A stretch of 64,000 nt of DNA from Epiperipatus broadwayi. Lineage: Eukaryota > Onychophora > Udeonychophora > Euonychophora > Peripatidae. Below are positions 37,186 to 48,530 of the stretch, in pieces. The translations under genes and the position numbers were made by a program. The first letter of the stretch is position 1. Each line of letters opens with the position of its first letter. The stretch is taken from the NCBI GenBank assembly GCA_028023455.1, contig JAQFVV010006334.1, forward strand, positions 3,277,792 through 3,341,791. Reading direction: 5' to 3'. The notes beneath the pieces were generated by a model. It ran no database searches and was not told the origin of the DNA. It saw only the letters and a program-made list of their open reading frames with translations.

Positions 37186-38420
37186 CTAAAACCATTGCCA
37201 AGTGGTTAACCACTCATTTAGGATTTGGAAAATTCATTATAAGATCCCTTCTTAGATTTGATTCAATTTATCAAGATATGTCAGATAAATAAGAACTATA
37301 AATTTGTATCACTAGATATTACCAAATTATAAGAGGAAGTAACATACATGTAAGCAATCGATCACTATTATATAAACACTACTGCTAGAAAATGAATATA
37401 ACCCTTAAAAATGAGACTTCATAATTGACACTCTGATTTGAATTGATATCGACCTTACTGCACAGTTTAGCAATAAATATATTATGAAAAAAACATGGCC
37501 CATGGCATTGCCCATAAGTGGTACCATATGCAGTTCAACGCAAGCTAATGCCAAAAAAGACAATATTTCCCAACATTTAGATTGAAAACTGCAAAATTAT
37601 TTATAAACAGTATGTCAAAGATGTTTTAATATGTGCGCTCATTGAACGCATTATAAAACTATGCAAAGAATTAGAGAAATATCTCTAGAGGTCTGAAGTT
37701 TTTAGATTTATACATTTAATGAAACAAAAACTTATTAGACTTTAAAATGATCATCAAGCTACTTTAAATTTGAGAGCAATTCCACCTCATTCTCTCACAA
37801 CCATGACATACAACTCATTGGGATAAAAAAGTTTCTTAAATAGAAACCTTAGACTCTGTAAATGTAAGGTAGATTAGAAAGCTAATATAGAGACCTATAT
37901 AAATAATTTATGCGGAATAGGCTGCAACAGAAATACTTTTATAAAACCGATTAAGAAATTCTATAATAAAACAAACCCAACAATTTCCGGTAGATAATAA
38001 ACTATGGATAAGTAAACAATATGCACCAAAGCTTTCACATAAAATAAAAAAATCTGTGCTATTACATATGTCTTAGACCCCCCTCCCTAACTTGAACAGA
38101 ATACTAAATAATAACAAAGACAAAATATCCCAGGATCAAACACTTCAGGTCATGTATAAAATCAATTGCAGCAAAGTTACTTGCAAATCTGTATATTGGG
38201 GAGTCATAAGCGAACTAAAAATAACTCGGAATATAAATCCATTTTCTAAGAACATGAGCAAAAATTTGGTCACATTTTTGATCCAATAAATGTTAAATAA
38301 TTTGCATGGAGCATGATCACAGAAAACATGAAGTGAAAAAGACATGGTTTATTGCTAATAACCAGGCCATTGATAAAAAAGAATAGCATTTGCCTCTCCA
38401 ACAAATGGAACATTTAAATT
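37186..38420 (+). pseudogene. Penelope-like element relic: RT plus GIY-YIG endonuclease
   Basis: Frame-shifted translation gives IAKWLTTHLGFGKF near 37193, then NYKFVSLDITKL near 37295 (PLE RT motif with the first catalytic Asp) and YKQYVKDVLICA at about 37605-37640, where active elements have YVDD; here the first Asp is Lys. FKFESNSTSFSHNHDIQLIG follows near 37765, then an endonuclease: QVMYKINC near 38146-38169 (GIY position) and VYWG at 38191-38202 (YIG position), and RKHEVKKTWFIANNQAI near 38320-38375. RT followed by GIY-YIG is the defining Penelope layout. Stops and frameshifts show it is dead. The 65-codon ORF at 38092-38289 is the endonuclease fragment. Confidence 0.82.
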
Positions 38421-38479
38421 ACTAACTTAAATAAATTAGTGTTGTACATTTAAATGCTATAGCATACCCAATCAACTCA

Positions 38480-38535
38480 TGAGTGTTATAAATCTGGCTT
38501 CACCAGCCGAAAGTGCATTCAGTTACAGTTGACAA
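38480..38535 (+). ncRNA. Hammerhead-like relic 3' of the Penelope-like ORF
   Basis: GGCT (38496-38499), loop TCACC, AGCC (38505-38508) make a perfect 4-bp stem II. It is followed by GAAA (38509-38512) and GTGCATT then C at 38520, a near-palindromic stem III ending in the expected UC. The 5' core is only CTG before the stem: about five bases of CTGANGA seem deleted. Partial stem I pairing is possible between TTATAAAT and AGTTACAG. It lies about 60-70 bp after the endonuclease relic, where Penelope pseudo-LTR ribozymes can sit. Folding is by eye. Confidence 0.4.
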
Positions 38536-40344
38536 AATTAACATATAGAAAAAATCTTTACTTAGCTAATATTCCGAACGTTTAAGCAAATTAATTATAT
38601 CTAGAGCAAATGTAAAAAATAGATGGATTGATTACTGGATGAAATCATTCAATTTTCCAAACAGCACAAAAAGGGAAATGTTCATATTATTAAATTTTGA
38701 GAAAGTGACTAAATATTCAGGCAGTTTCTTGATGCCTGATCAAATTAGAGTATGGTGGAAAAGCTAATGAGGTGCTATGTTTGAACTTATGTAGCTAAAT
38801 ATTTGCAGAGAATTGGAGATGAAAATTGAACATATAGTCTTCATATCAGTTGCAATAAAATGAGAAGGGAAAATGTCTTTTGTAATCTTTCATAATTACC
38901 AGTATTCCTCTTCCTAATAAAAAAAAGGAAGTGAAGTAAAAAAAAAATAATAGAAAAAAACTGAGGTAGTTCACATAGACATAGTACTGGAATTGAAATA
39001 ATGTATTTTTCTGGACTATTAATTGCTATAGTAACATATGTTTTATGATAATGTAGCGGAATTTAAATTTTGACAGTACAAATGATTAAAATAATGACTG
39101 TGAATATTGATAGGCAAATTATATACATGAGAATATAAGTATTTTTGATTTTCAATCAGTTATAAAAGAATGCATAAAATAAAAAATAAAAATAGAATAA
39201 CTTCATTGCTCAGAAATTCATAAGAAGTTGTGAGTACCAGGAGTAACAGAGCTGAAAATGATCCCCGGAGCTTAAGCTCTAGTCTGTCATTCCACCAGTG
39301 TATCAAATTATGTAGAGTTGGCTGCAAAGAATATATGAAGGTTTCTGATAAATAATGACTGCTTTAAAATGAGACAAATTTATACGTATAAAAATTATCT
39401 ATAATAAAGGTATGGAACATAAAGACAACAACATTTGTATAAAACTGGAACTTTTGTAGTAAATTTTATGTATTTTGTTTATATAATAATATATTATTGG
39501 CACAATACATTGTCAATAGATAAATACCAAGCAGAGAGAACGAACTATTGTTTCATATTTCAAACTAACTGTTGATTTCCTTTTTTGCCATATGATCCAA
39601 TATATACTAGAAAAGTGATTTTTGACCAAATAAGCAAACAAACTATTTATAATTATTATAAAGTTAATATTTACATTAAATTATAAAACATATATATCTT
39701 TATGACTTAAATAGAGTATATATCAGATAATTCAAGAAACGAGAATAAATGATTTAATGAGTGACTGATTACTTCACTTAGCATCTTGATATTGAATCCA
39801 AAATTGAGTCAAAGACATTGCAAAAAAAAATCAGAATAGAAAACAATATATGCGTGTATACAAAAAAACATATGAAACTTCTGCAGCACACACACAAATT
39901 TACATACAACATTGATAATAAAAAAAATCCAGCGTATGATCTGATTTTATTCATTAGTTATGTTTGTTTTTTTTCCATAAAACCTTAATGCCACTTTGAG
40001 AATCATATGAAAACATGTGTAACCATAATTTCTTATTACAACTTGTGAAAAGAGATAAATAAAACATATAATAAATAATAAAAATATACCATTAATGAAA
40101 TGCCTTTTTAATATTTTGCTGAAAACATATCAGTTTACTATAACAATTTTCAGAATTACTAATGGATAGAAAAACAATAGAAAGTAATTAATTTGCAACT
40201 ATTTGTTATTCATCATCATTATTAAATACCATTGCAAATGAGTATTAACTCCAGAATTAGAAAAAGAGAAAGAAAAAAAATAGGAATAAGTTTTAGAATG
40301 GCTATGCAAATCTATTTATGAAATCACAAATGTGTCCACATATA
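38536..40344. other. No supported gene
   Basis: AT-rich, CpG-poor DNA with a SINE-like fragment at 39228-39335 (listed separately). Nothing else recognised. Confidence 0.35.
39228..39335 (+). mobile_element. Old SINE-like fragment
   Basis: CAGAGCTGAAAATGATCCCC, GGAGCTTAAGCTCTAG and GTAGAGTTGGCTGCAAAGAA look like a decayed tRNA-type SINE with its 3' body. Related pieces occur at 44655-44745 (AGAGCTTAAGTTCTAAAGTC) and near 35213 (CAGAGTTGGCTACAAAAC). Confidence 0.4.
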
Positions 40345-40352
40345 TTATAGAA

Positions 40353-40857
40353 CAGTGGTCTTCAACCTTTTCACACCTGCAGACCTGTAAAAATAAGGAT
40401 AAGGTTCCACGGACCATCAAAAATAAGGATAAGATTTTGCAGACTGGCAGAAGTCTATAGATAAATTTTCTTAAAGATAAGCATAATTGTTATAACTGAT
40501 CAAAACAACAATGTTAAATATATAAGATAAAGTTTTATATATATATATGGAGTTTATATAATAAAAAACTTTTTTTTAAAATTTTTTTAGAAAAGTAATA
40601 AAAAATTTAATTCTCCCCCCCCCTCATAAACATCTGTGATAACTAGAAAAACATTAATTTATGAATGATTGATTAGATTTTGTTTTCGTTCTGTTTTCTT
40701 TTTTTTTTAATTGGGTAAAAATGAGATAAATAAAAATTGGCTATATTAATTAAAAGTTTAAACTCTTATTATTTATTATTACAAACTTTTTACTGCCCAT
40801 CCAGCACGTGGACCTGCAGAAAAGTTCAGCGGCCCAGGTGCAAGGGTTGAAGAACAC
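40353..40857. mobile_element. hAT-type MITE (505 bp) with exact 8-bp TSD
   Basis: The left end CAGTGGTCTTCAACC (40353) and right end GGTTGAAGAACAC (to 40857) are inverted repeats. TTATAGAA is duplicated exactly at 40345-40352 and 40858-40865, the 8-bp duplication of hAT elements. The last two bases of the right end appear lost. Subterminal repeats AAAAATAAGGATAAG occur twice near the left end (about 40390 and 40420), and GTGGACCTGCAG lies near the right end. No transposase. Confidence 0.85.
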
Positions 40858-41439
40858 TTATAGAATACTATTAGTGGTACCTTATCTAATTTCAACTGCC
40901 CCTAGTATTCTAATCTCATTAGCATCTTTCAATTGAAAGCAATTAAAAATGCACCTCTTTAGAGAATCTTATGATTAACTAAAACTATCTACATTCTTAT
41001 CTTAATGACAAGAAGTAATGGCATTATTATATCACCAATGTAAATTCACATTTTTATTCAACTGACCAGAAATAATAGCTTTTTTAAAAATCTTAACTGT
41101 AAAATGATTATATCTATCAAGTCAACTACTGTCACAACTGGATTATATTGCTTAGGGCATAAATTATACTTCACTATTTTTTTTAAAAAATTCCACATTA
41201 CAAAAAAAGAATAAATTTTTCATTTTTGTTTACTCTTTAGGATATTTTAAATGTTTGTTTACTGATAAAATCAAAAAAATTATCTAAGTAGTTTACATTA
41301 AAAAAGTAATTTAACTAGTTTTGAGTTACAAGATATATATAAAAGCCCACACTCTATTACAGTACAATATATAGGTAGTTGCATAACATGTTTCTAAGTG
41401 TAAGATATTCATGATATAAATTATAGTTCAAAAGGTGAA

Positions 41440-41900
41440 TAAATTTCAATATTTAAATAGTTGATTGTGTCAATAGAAGTGAAAATGAAGTTAAAAAAAG
41501 AATAGTAATGACAAAGGAGACATTTATTAAGTGAAAGAAAGTATTTTGTAGACCTGTGAAGAAAGAATTAAAAAAAAAGATTAAATGCTGTAAAAGAATT
41601 ACAAAGAGATTAGAGACCTTTAAAATATGGTCATAGATAAGAATGAAGAAAATTAGAAGAATAAAATGATAAATGAGGAAAATTTTGGAAAGAGTAAATG
41701 AAATAAGAAGAATAATTGAGAAAATTAGAGGTAGAAAAAGAAACTGGATTGGACATATACTAAGAAAAAAAATTAGTTTAATGAAAGATGTTTTGGAGGG
41801 AATAGTGAATGGAAACAAGAAGAAAGGATAGAGAAGACTGATTTTGCTGGATAATATGATATGGGAAGACATGCTGGATTGAAAATCTGGGAAGTAAGCA
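41440..41900 (+). pseudogene. LINE RT C-terminal relic (second LINE family)
   Basis: Plus-strand translation with frameshifts gives ERVNEIRRIIEKIRGRKRNW, then IGHILRK..SLMKDVLEG and NKKKG..RRLILLDNM. This is the conserved segment downstream of the RT in many LINEs (RKRxWxGHxLR, then xxLEGxxxGKRxRGRxR). Upstream, KKKIKCCKRITKRLETFKIW fits the preceding region. The catalytic palm is missing, as in a 5'-truncated insertion. The 181- and 73-codon minus-strand ORFs here are antisense shadows. A (CA)n run follows at 41984-41997. Confidence 0.75.
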
Positions 41901-41983
41901 GAACAGAATGGAGACACTGATGAATTACATAATAGTGATGTGTCAAAATCAGTAACAAGTGTAAAATGTTTACATTGCATGTA

Positions 41984-41998
41984 TACACACACACACAC
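41984..41998. repeat. (AC)n microsatellite
   Basis: Short uninterrupted AC run. Confidence 0.85.
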
Positions 41999-41999
41999 T

Positions 42000-43560
42000 T
42001 TTACATTTCATATGAACGCAATATTAAAATGATTTACTTAATCAAAAAATAAATGAAAAGTATATGAAGTTCTTACAATATAATAAAAATTATCAACATA
42101 ATGTTTTGATTTTTTATTTCCTTTAGATTTTCGAGTTGTTTATTAATGAAATTATTTAAAGAAATAGTAATTATTAGTGACAAAAAATATCAATTGTTGT
42201 TTTTATTTATAATAGTCCTTTCTATCTCTTTGCTATTTCTCCATTTTCTTTCACTTTACTTCCTTAAATCTCTTAGATTAATCTAAGGCTGGCTATCATA
42301 ATCCACTCATCATCAATTATCTATTTAAATAAATGTAATAATGGACTGTAAATTTGTGTAGTCGTATTTTCACATTTAATTATGGATATAGCAATTCTGA
42401 TTTTAATTTTTTCTGATTTTAATTTTTTTGTTGTTGTTTTGTTTTCTGTAATGTTTTCATTTTCCCTCAATTTTTTTCCTTCTAAATTCAGAATGAACAA
42501 ACTCATAAAAGTATGGCTACTGATGATTCAAATACTTATGTTCAGCCATTGCTTGAAAGCAAGCTAAAATATTAATACAAAAGAAAATCATTATCGATGG
42601 ATATTTAATTACCATCAGTAATATTTAGGCCTCAAAATACTATTTCTTTAATATAATTTATTCTAACATATCATATTTATTACTACATTATAATAACTTA
42701 TATATATTAAACAGTGTAATAATATTCTAGTGTTTGGCGAGTTTGAGCTAAAAAAAAATATTTCCCATCTATAGAAATTCACCTTCAAAAAAAGAACAAA
42801 AAACAAACTGCACAAATAAATTAAATCATGTATATTAATGACTGTTTTTCAAAATCATACAAGTGATAAAAAACAAAATTCATATCTCTGAAAAATCCAG
42901 TCTATTTTGAGTCAAACTGCGCTAATTTTTAGAGGATACTTGTGGATAAATCAGAACATACAGAACTTTGACAAACTAATCTTGCATGATTTTAACACTT
43001 TGATAACACAATCAAATATACCACATTATAATGCTGGAAAAAAATTAACACAAATTTTTATTTTTAACTCATCACTAAAATAATCCAAAGAATTATTTAA
43101 AGTTTGAAATGCCATGATTTTATATTACTGATATACAATATAATTCTTGCAAATTTTTTTGATAAGCTGAAGAGAATATTAAAATTCTGCCATTCTAGGC
43201 AGTATAACATTTTCTAATTTTTATTATTATTGATGCATAACATATAATATTTAATATATCATTGGATATTCACTGAAAGGGGTATTTAAACTCAGCTTCA
43301 CCATTTCCATCATAAAATGTTATTGTTTTTTCTTTAATAATGAATTATAGTTTAGAAGTTTTATTGTTCTGGCAAACACGTTTGGTCATATGCTTCAGTT
43401 ATTCCTGGTGATTCTTAATTGAAGTGCTTAATTGAGCTATTTTTCTTATGTGCAGAAAAAACTAAATTTGTTTAGTGAGATATAAATAACTAAATATCTC
43501 AAGACAAATATATATTAGTACTACAAATTTATAACTTCATTTGATCCTGAATTGATCAAT
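42000..43560. other. No supported gene
   Basis: AT-rich, CpG-poor DNA. The 61-codon ORFs on both strands at 42321-42567 are low complexity. Nothing recognised. Confidence 0.4.
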
Positions 43561-43564
43561 CCCC

Positions 43565-43680
43565 TTATGGTTTGGTGCAGTGATAGAATAGCAAACTCAG
43601 GAGTTTAAGACCCATGGATTGCAACTCTACTCTTTTAGAACATCCAAACTTCTTATGAATTCCAGAGCAATGAACCAATT
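43565..43680 (+). mobile_element. Old tRNA-derived SINE-like fragment
   Basis: TGGTGCAGTGATAG (43573-43586) fits a pol III A box (TGGxxxAGTGG-like), and GGATTGCAACTC (about 43616-43627) fits a mutated B box (GGTTCGAATCC) at the right spacing. No poly-A tail or TSD was identified. Confidence 0.5.
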
Positions 43681-44370
43681 AGATTATTTATATAATTAAT
43701 CAATTATAATTTAAAATAGTAAAATAAGTGTATGATATTTGGTGATGACAATATTTGGTAAACTGAAAACATTTATATCAGTTTCCAAATTATATATATC
43801 TAAAAGTTTTGAGTTTATAGATCTATAAACAATATTTTGCTATTTTCAATGGAAACAATTTAAGAACTTTTTTCAATTACAATTTATCTCTTTACAAAAT
43901 CATAAAAAAAGATAATTATTACTTTAGAGTTCAAATTTTATCTTAGTTGAATAGCCCTAAAAGAAAGTTTATTTTATTTCATGGGGTGACAAAAAGAATT
44001 CACATCAATTTTCTGAATTTAAGAATTTCAAAATAAATTTAAAAAAACTTTTTTGATGACTGATGATAAAAAAAAACATTTTTCAATTATAATGTTATTC
44101 TTTGATTTGTATATGAAAAGGTAAACTGAAACAGCTTTTCAAATTCCATGCAAAAGAAAGTTCTCTCCAAAAGGCCTCTAGAAAAATAGTGAATGATAAC
44201 ATATTTACCGAACTTGCCAGCTGTCAGGTAATAAGAGCTTGAACAGCTTTCCATCCTCATTTTATCCCAGTAGTTAAGAATGGTTATGAAATAGTAGCTA
44301 AACTGACTAATATAAAAGATAAAAAAAAAACCATAAGCTTGTTGGAAACCTTAGACTATAGGTATGGTAA

Positions 44371-44476
44371 AAAGATATATTATGAACTCCTTCATAAATT
44401 ACATATATTCCATTAAATATATAAAAGATATATTATGAATTCCTTCATGAATTACATATATTCCGTTAAATAACAA
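44371..44476 (+). repeat. 53-bp tandem duplication
   Basis: Two adjacent units start with AAAGATATATTATGAA at 44371 and 44424 and differ at only a few positions. A recent local duplication. Confidence 0.85.
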
Positions 44477-44654
44477 AGTTTAAAATAATAAAATATAGAT
44501 AATTTGGCTTTTAAAATATGGATTAAATTTGAAAATAATCAACAGATGCTGGGTAAAACCATTTTTCTGTTGTTTTTGTTTTTATTAAAGATTTTCCCTA
44601 ATTTATCATTTCCTCAATTACTTCAATTAAATAATATATGAATTTAATTAAGCT

Positions 44655-44745
44655 GAAGCATTAGAGGTGACAGAGTTGAGCTGTGAACTATAGAGCTTAA
44701 GTTCTAAAGTCCATCACTACCACTTCACATAAACTAAGCAGCATT
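44655..44745 (+). mobile_element. Old SINE-like fragment
   Basis: GAGGTGACAGAGTTGAGCTG followed by AGAGCTTAAGTTCTAAAGTC resembles 39240-39290. A degraded tRNA-type head is plausible; no tail or TSD seen. Confidence 0.35.
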
Positions 44746-45632
44746 TCATTTTCAGTAATTTGGGATAAGAAATAATTTTTCTGATTAACAGTAATAAAGT
44801 TTTTACATTTATATTATCTCCATATTATTTAGCTATGAATCATTTGAGTTCAGCCTTTTGGTAAAACCTTTAAAGTATTTTATCATTTTACCAATGTGAT
44901 CCACAAAATTAATCATCACATATCTAAAGAATTCTATATATATATGACTACTGTATTCCCAAAAATATATAGTTTCATTAAAACTATTTGAAAACAGAGA
45001 TCTGATGCTAAGTACATTGCTAAATAGATGGTAGTAGGTTGATTCTTATTGTTATCTTAAGGATCTAAAAAAAAAAGCCATGGATTCATTGCTCCACTGG
45101 TAATGAAGGCTACATCATATTAGTCACACTGTTTATTACTATAATTAGTACAATGACACTTATCTCAACCCAAGTAACTTGGGATCTTATCTTCTAGCTA
45201 AAAATAGCTAGATAATTCTTTATTAACTATAACTTGAAAATGAAGTCCTAAGTTTGATTGTGACATAAAAAAATTCTCAAGATTTGGTGAATCGAATTTG
45301 AATATCTAAATCAAGAGCAAATTAAATGGATAAGCTAATGTACTTTGAGGTTCATTAATATTTATGATATACATCTAAATTAAGATGCTAAAAAAAAACT
45401 TGCAAGCAATGGCAACTATCATCACAAGGTCTTGGGATTCTATTCTCATTAGACAACTTTACACATTAAGTATCTAAAACATTATCTTTACATTGAACGT
45501 TCCATCATCAGATTTTCAATGAAATGGAAGGCTGAAGAGTTGTGAGTTGGAATAGTTTGAAGCCTGTCCATTAAAGTATGGAGATTGGCTATCTTAATAT
45601 AAAGCTGAGCACTGATTGTATATATGTGTGAG
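44746..45632. other. No supported gene
   Basis: AT-rich, CpG-poor sequence. 45060-45240 (CATTGCTCCACTGGTAATG, CAACCCAAGTAACTTGGG) looks like an old tRNA-type SINE on the minus strand, without firm boundaries. Confidence 0.3.
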
Positions 45633-45700
45633 GATAGTAATCTAGACCAACTGATGATTGCCGGTTTAGTATGAAATACGTATATTGGTGATTATTTATC
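45633..45700 (+). ncRNA. Hammerhead ribozyme motif, type distinct from the 48-kb family
   Basis: The core is canonical: CTGATGA at 45651-45657 and GAAA at 45673-45676. Stem III is the palindrome ATACGTAT (45676-45683), followed by A45684, giving an AUA cleavage triplet with the cut after 45684. Stem I is long: ACCAA/TTGGT, then TAATC/GATTA with a TAG bulge, then GATAG/TTATC, about 15 bp in all (45633-45650 with 45685-45700). Stem II is weak: a T-T mismatch, then TGC (45659-45661) with GTA (45669-45671) around a 7-base loop. Activity is therefore uncertain. A tRNA-like sequence follows 37 bp downstream. Confidence 0.65.
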
Positions 45701-45734
45701 TTTTCAACATGTGTGTGATCAGGAGGGTCAGCAA

Positions 45735-45797
45735 TATGAGATGGCACTGAGAGTAGTGGGTCGTGTGAAAGTCTGAGTTCGAATCCCGCATATATTA
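45735..45797 (+). mobile_element. tRNA-like (pol III promoter-like) segment of a SINE
   Basis: GAGTTCGAATCCC (45775-45787) is a good pol III B box, and GGCACTGAGAGTAGTGGG (about 45743-45760) is a plausible, imperfect A box. No clear cloverleaf can be drawn. The downstream region ends in an A-run near 45841. Together with the hammerhead just upstream it may form one composite short element; Schistosoma Sm-alpha is a known SINE-like element with a hammerhead. Confidence 0.5.
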
Positions 45798-45799
45798 CA

Positions 45800-47783
45800 T
45801 ATATAAATGCAGGTTTAAAGCCTGTACAATGTATTAATTTTAAAAAAAGTATAAGTCAACATAATCCTAGCGACCAGATGAATAGCATTAACTACTTATA
45901 TTAATTAAAATTCGAAATCGAATTACTGAAAATATTTTATATATTTAGTTGTTATTAATAATTATTTATTTTTCAATAATTATGTTAAAAATATGATTTA
46001 TATTTACAATTAAATCATTACTTAATAATAAAATGTACTTAAACAATTATTTCTTCAGGATATAAGGCAGCATACATAAAATTAAATAATGTAACTTTCA
46101 ATAACGGAGTAACATTTTTAAACACCCCCACCAAACGGAAATGATAATTTCTTTAAAAAGGATAAAAACTTATAATCCTATAATGATTAAATGAACAATA
46201 AATATACGATATACTATATTGAAAATTTATGGATATAAATAAAAATCTAAAATGAGGATGTACGTAGAAACGCTTCACCCGTTAATGTCCGGAACGGGAA
46301 GCACGGTTTGGTAAACACAAACTTCTAAGAAAAACTGTTAAGAATTCACGTCAATTTAAATTCAGAATTCCTATTTCTAATTTATTTTTATCAACTCATG
46401 TAGGATCGAGGTAATGAGTACCCCAAGATAGCTGAATCTTATTAAATAAATTAATTTTTTGATTAAAGACCAATAACAGACAATTGTACATACTGGTATA
46501 TTTCACCTTTACTAACATAAAATTACAATATAAAAAAACTGTCAGTAAATAAATCAATTTAAAATATATATACATAGATTAGATTAACAATCAAGTGAAT
46601 TTAATTTACACATATCAATAATAAAAACTTACCTTTACAATCTATGTGGTTTATCCTTAAAAATATCCATAATAGGCCCCACGATAACGTTATAAAATCT
46701 ATTATTTGCACTTTAGGGAAGAATTGAAAGATATTGTGAAACATTTTAAAGCACCGACATAAAAATAATAACCCGTAGAATGATTATAATAATAATCCAA
46801 TAAATAGTGTATTTGTTAAAAAAGAAATTTAAAAAACGACGATAAACCACTAGTTGCTTCAAAGCAATATATAAAAAAAAAATCACATTAAAAAAGTTTT
46901 CACGTTTCACTTTTACAAAAAAACATGGTTATTGTTTAAAACAAAAAACTTCGCCCATAACTTGCTTCTGGATAATCCAAATTAAATGATTTTGTTATCG
47001 TTTGAAAACTGATAAACTACTTAGTAGTCTAAAATCAGCAGCATCCCGTATATCGTTTTTAACTTTTTATTTAAAAATAATTACAACTAGATGTCTCTCT
47101 CCAAAGAAACTTAGAATCAATTAAAGTAAATGAACTACTTAAACGTCCTGACTGCTAAAGTTTATCTACTTCGAGTTTAACGCTACCTACGGGTGTAACA
47201 GTGCAACAAGTATTTTGTTCAGACGTCTAAAATGATTCAAATCGGAAAAGAAGTGAAAAAAAAATCATAAAGTTAATTTTTAAAAAAGGATGTTTGAAAA
47301 TGAAACTATGAATTTGGGGGGAAAATAACAAAAGGGATTTTTTTTTTTAAATGTTGACTATTTGACATTGAATATTCTCTCACCTGTATGAATAAGTAAA
47401 AAAAAGCGAAAATTGGAAAAAAAGTAACTGTGCCTAGATTAGAACAAAATTGTAGAAATTAAAATGTTTGAGTGGAATTTAAGGTTATATTTTTGATACA
47501 TAATATTTTTCAGAGATGTAATCTTGAGAATATTAATTTTATTTATTTATTTAGCATTTTTTTTTTTTCTTAGATAGCTTAACTATAAATATTCTGCGTG
47601 GTTTAGTGCAACGATATAATGTTAGACGCCATAACATAAAGGCTTTCGATAGATTTCGCTTCTGAGCAATAAAATGATTCGATTGTTTTTACTTTACTAT
47701 AATAAACATCGTAAAGAAATGCGTAGATATTCTTACTAGATAAGATTCATTAGCGACTCGGTTAAGTCCTTCAAATCTACTAC
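45800..47783. other. CpG-containing unique-looking DNA
   Basis: CpG is far more frequent here than in the preceding 35 kb. Examples are AACGCTTCACCCGTTAATG, CCGGAACGGG (46270-46305), ACGACGATAAACC and CGTATATCG. No ORF, repeat copy or transposon end was recognised. This could be an unmethylated promoter-type or intergenic island. A second rise in CpG marks both ends of the window. Confidence 0.4.
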
Positions 47784-47796
47784 TGCATTCATAGAT

Positions 47797-47868
47797 TTTT
47801 TTTTTTTTTTTTAAGTGTCATAGCATCGGCTGAGACGCGAACCCGCAACCCGGGCAACAGCCTGCAAG
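47797..47868 (-). mobile_element. 5'-truncated tRNA-derived SINE with 13-bp TSD
   Basis: Flanked by exact direct repeats TGCATTCATAGAT at 47784-47796 and 47869-47881. On the minus strand it reads CTTGCAGGCTGTTGCCC.., a T-arm GGGTTCGCGTCTC, GCCGATGCTATGACACTT and a poly-A tail (poly-T on plus). The end GATGC[TA][TA]TGACAC matches the plus-strand SINE at 51614. The A-box half of the tRNA is missing, so it was inserted truncated. Confidence 0.85.
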
Positions 47869-48078
47869 TGCATTCATAGATTTGAACCTTGTTAATTATA
47901 TGCTTGTATAGCCACCATAACTAACTACATAGCATCACAAGATCACTATCTTATACTAGCACATAATTGTTTATAAACAAAGCAAAACTCTCCATACAGT
48001 ATTGCCACCCTGTGCCAACCAGAGTAATCAATGAATGCCAGAAGGCTTGTGCATAAAATCCCTATCTAATGCCTACTC

Positions 48079-48137
48079 ATCCAATATCCCCAGACTAGTT
48101 TCTGGCTTGTGGCTATCGTCAGTGAAAAGCTTTGGAT
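48079..48137 (-). ncRNA. Hammerhead ribozyme copy 1 (stem II damaged)
   Basis: Minus strand: core CTGACGA, then stem II TAGC..GCCA with one A-C mismatch, GAAA and ACTAGTC with C17 at 48093. Stem I keeps ATCCAA/TTGGAT (48132-48137 with 48079-48084). The inner 2-strand is TTTTCA instead of TCCTCA, which weakens pairing. Probably low or no activity. Confidence 0.7.
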
Positions 48138-48530
48138 CTGAGAGCACTCCACCTAGATCTTAGGATCTAATGCAACCCTCCAGCACCCACCTTTTATCTC
48201 TACTTAACTACAAAACTATGAGAATGAAATTGAAAACAAAAATATTTTCAATCTAAACTCAATTGCTTATATAGTTATATGGGTCTGAACTCAGTTCAGC
48301 ACCCATACATTTTGGTGTCTTTGGCTCTTTAGCAACCATAGCCACCACTATCCTATTAGGCAGGATTGGTGTTAAACCATTAAGCATTACATGATCACTA
48401 TTTTATACTAGCACATAATTGTTTATAAACAAAGCAAAACTCTCCACACAGTATTGCCACCCTGTGCCAACCAGAGTAATCAATGAATGTCAGAAGGCTT
48501 GTGCATAAAATCCCTATCTAATGCCTACTC

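Noticed and set aside
41453-41998. 181-codon minus-strand ORF (the longest in the window)
   Set aside because: The plus strand encodes a recognisable LINE RT C-terminal segment (RKRNWIGHILRK). The long minus-strand frame is its antisense, open because AGA/AAA-rich sense codons give no antisense stops.
46250-46310. TGAGGATGTACGTAGAAACGC as a possible hammerhead
   Set aside because: C3 is missing, stem II does not pair and no stem III or stem I can be drawn.
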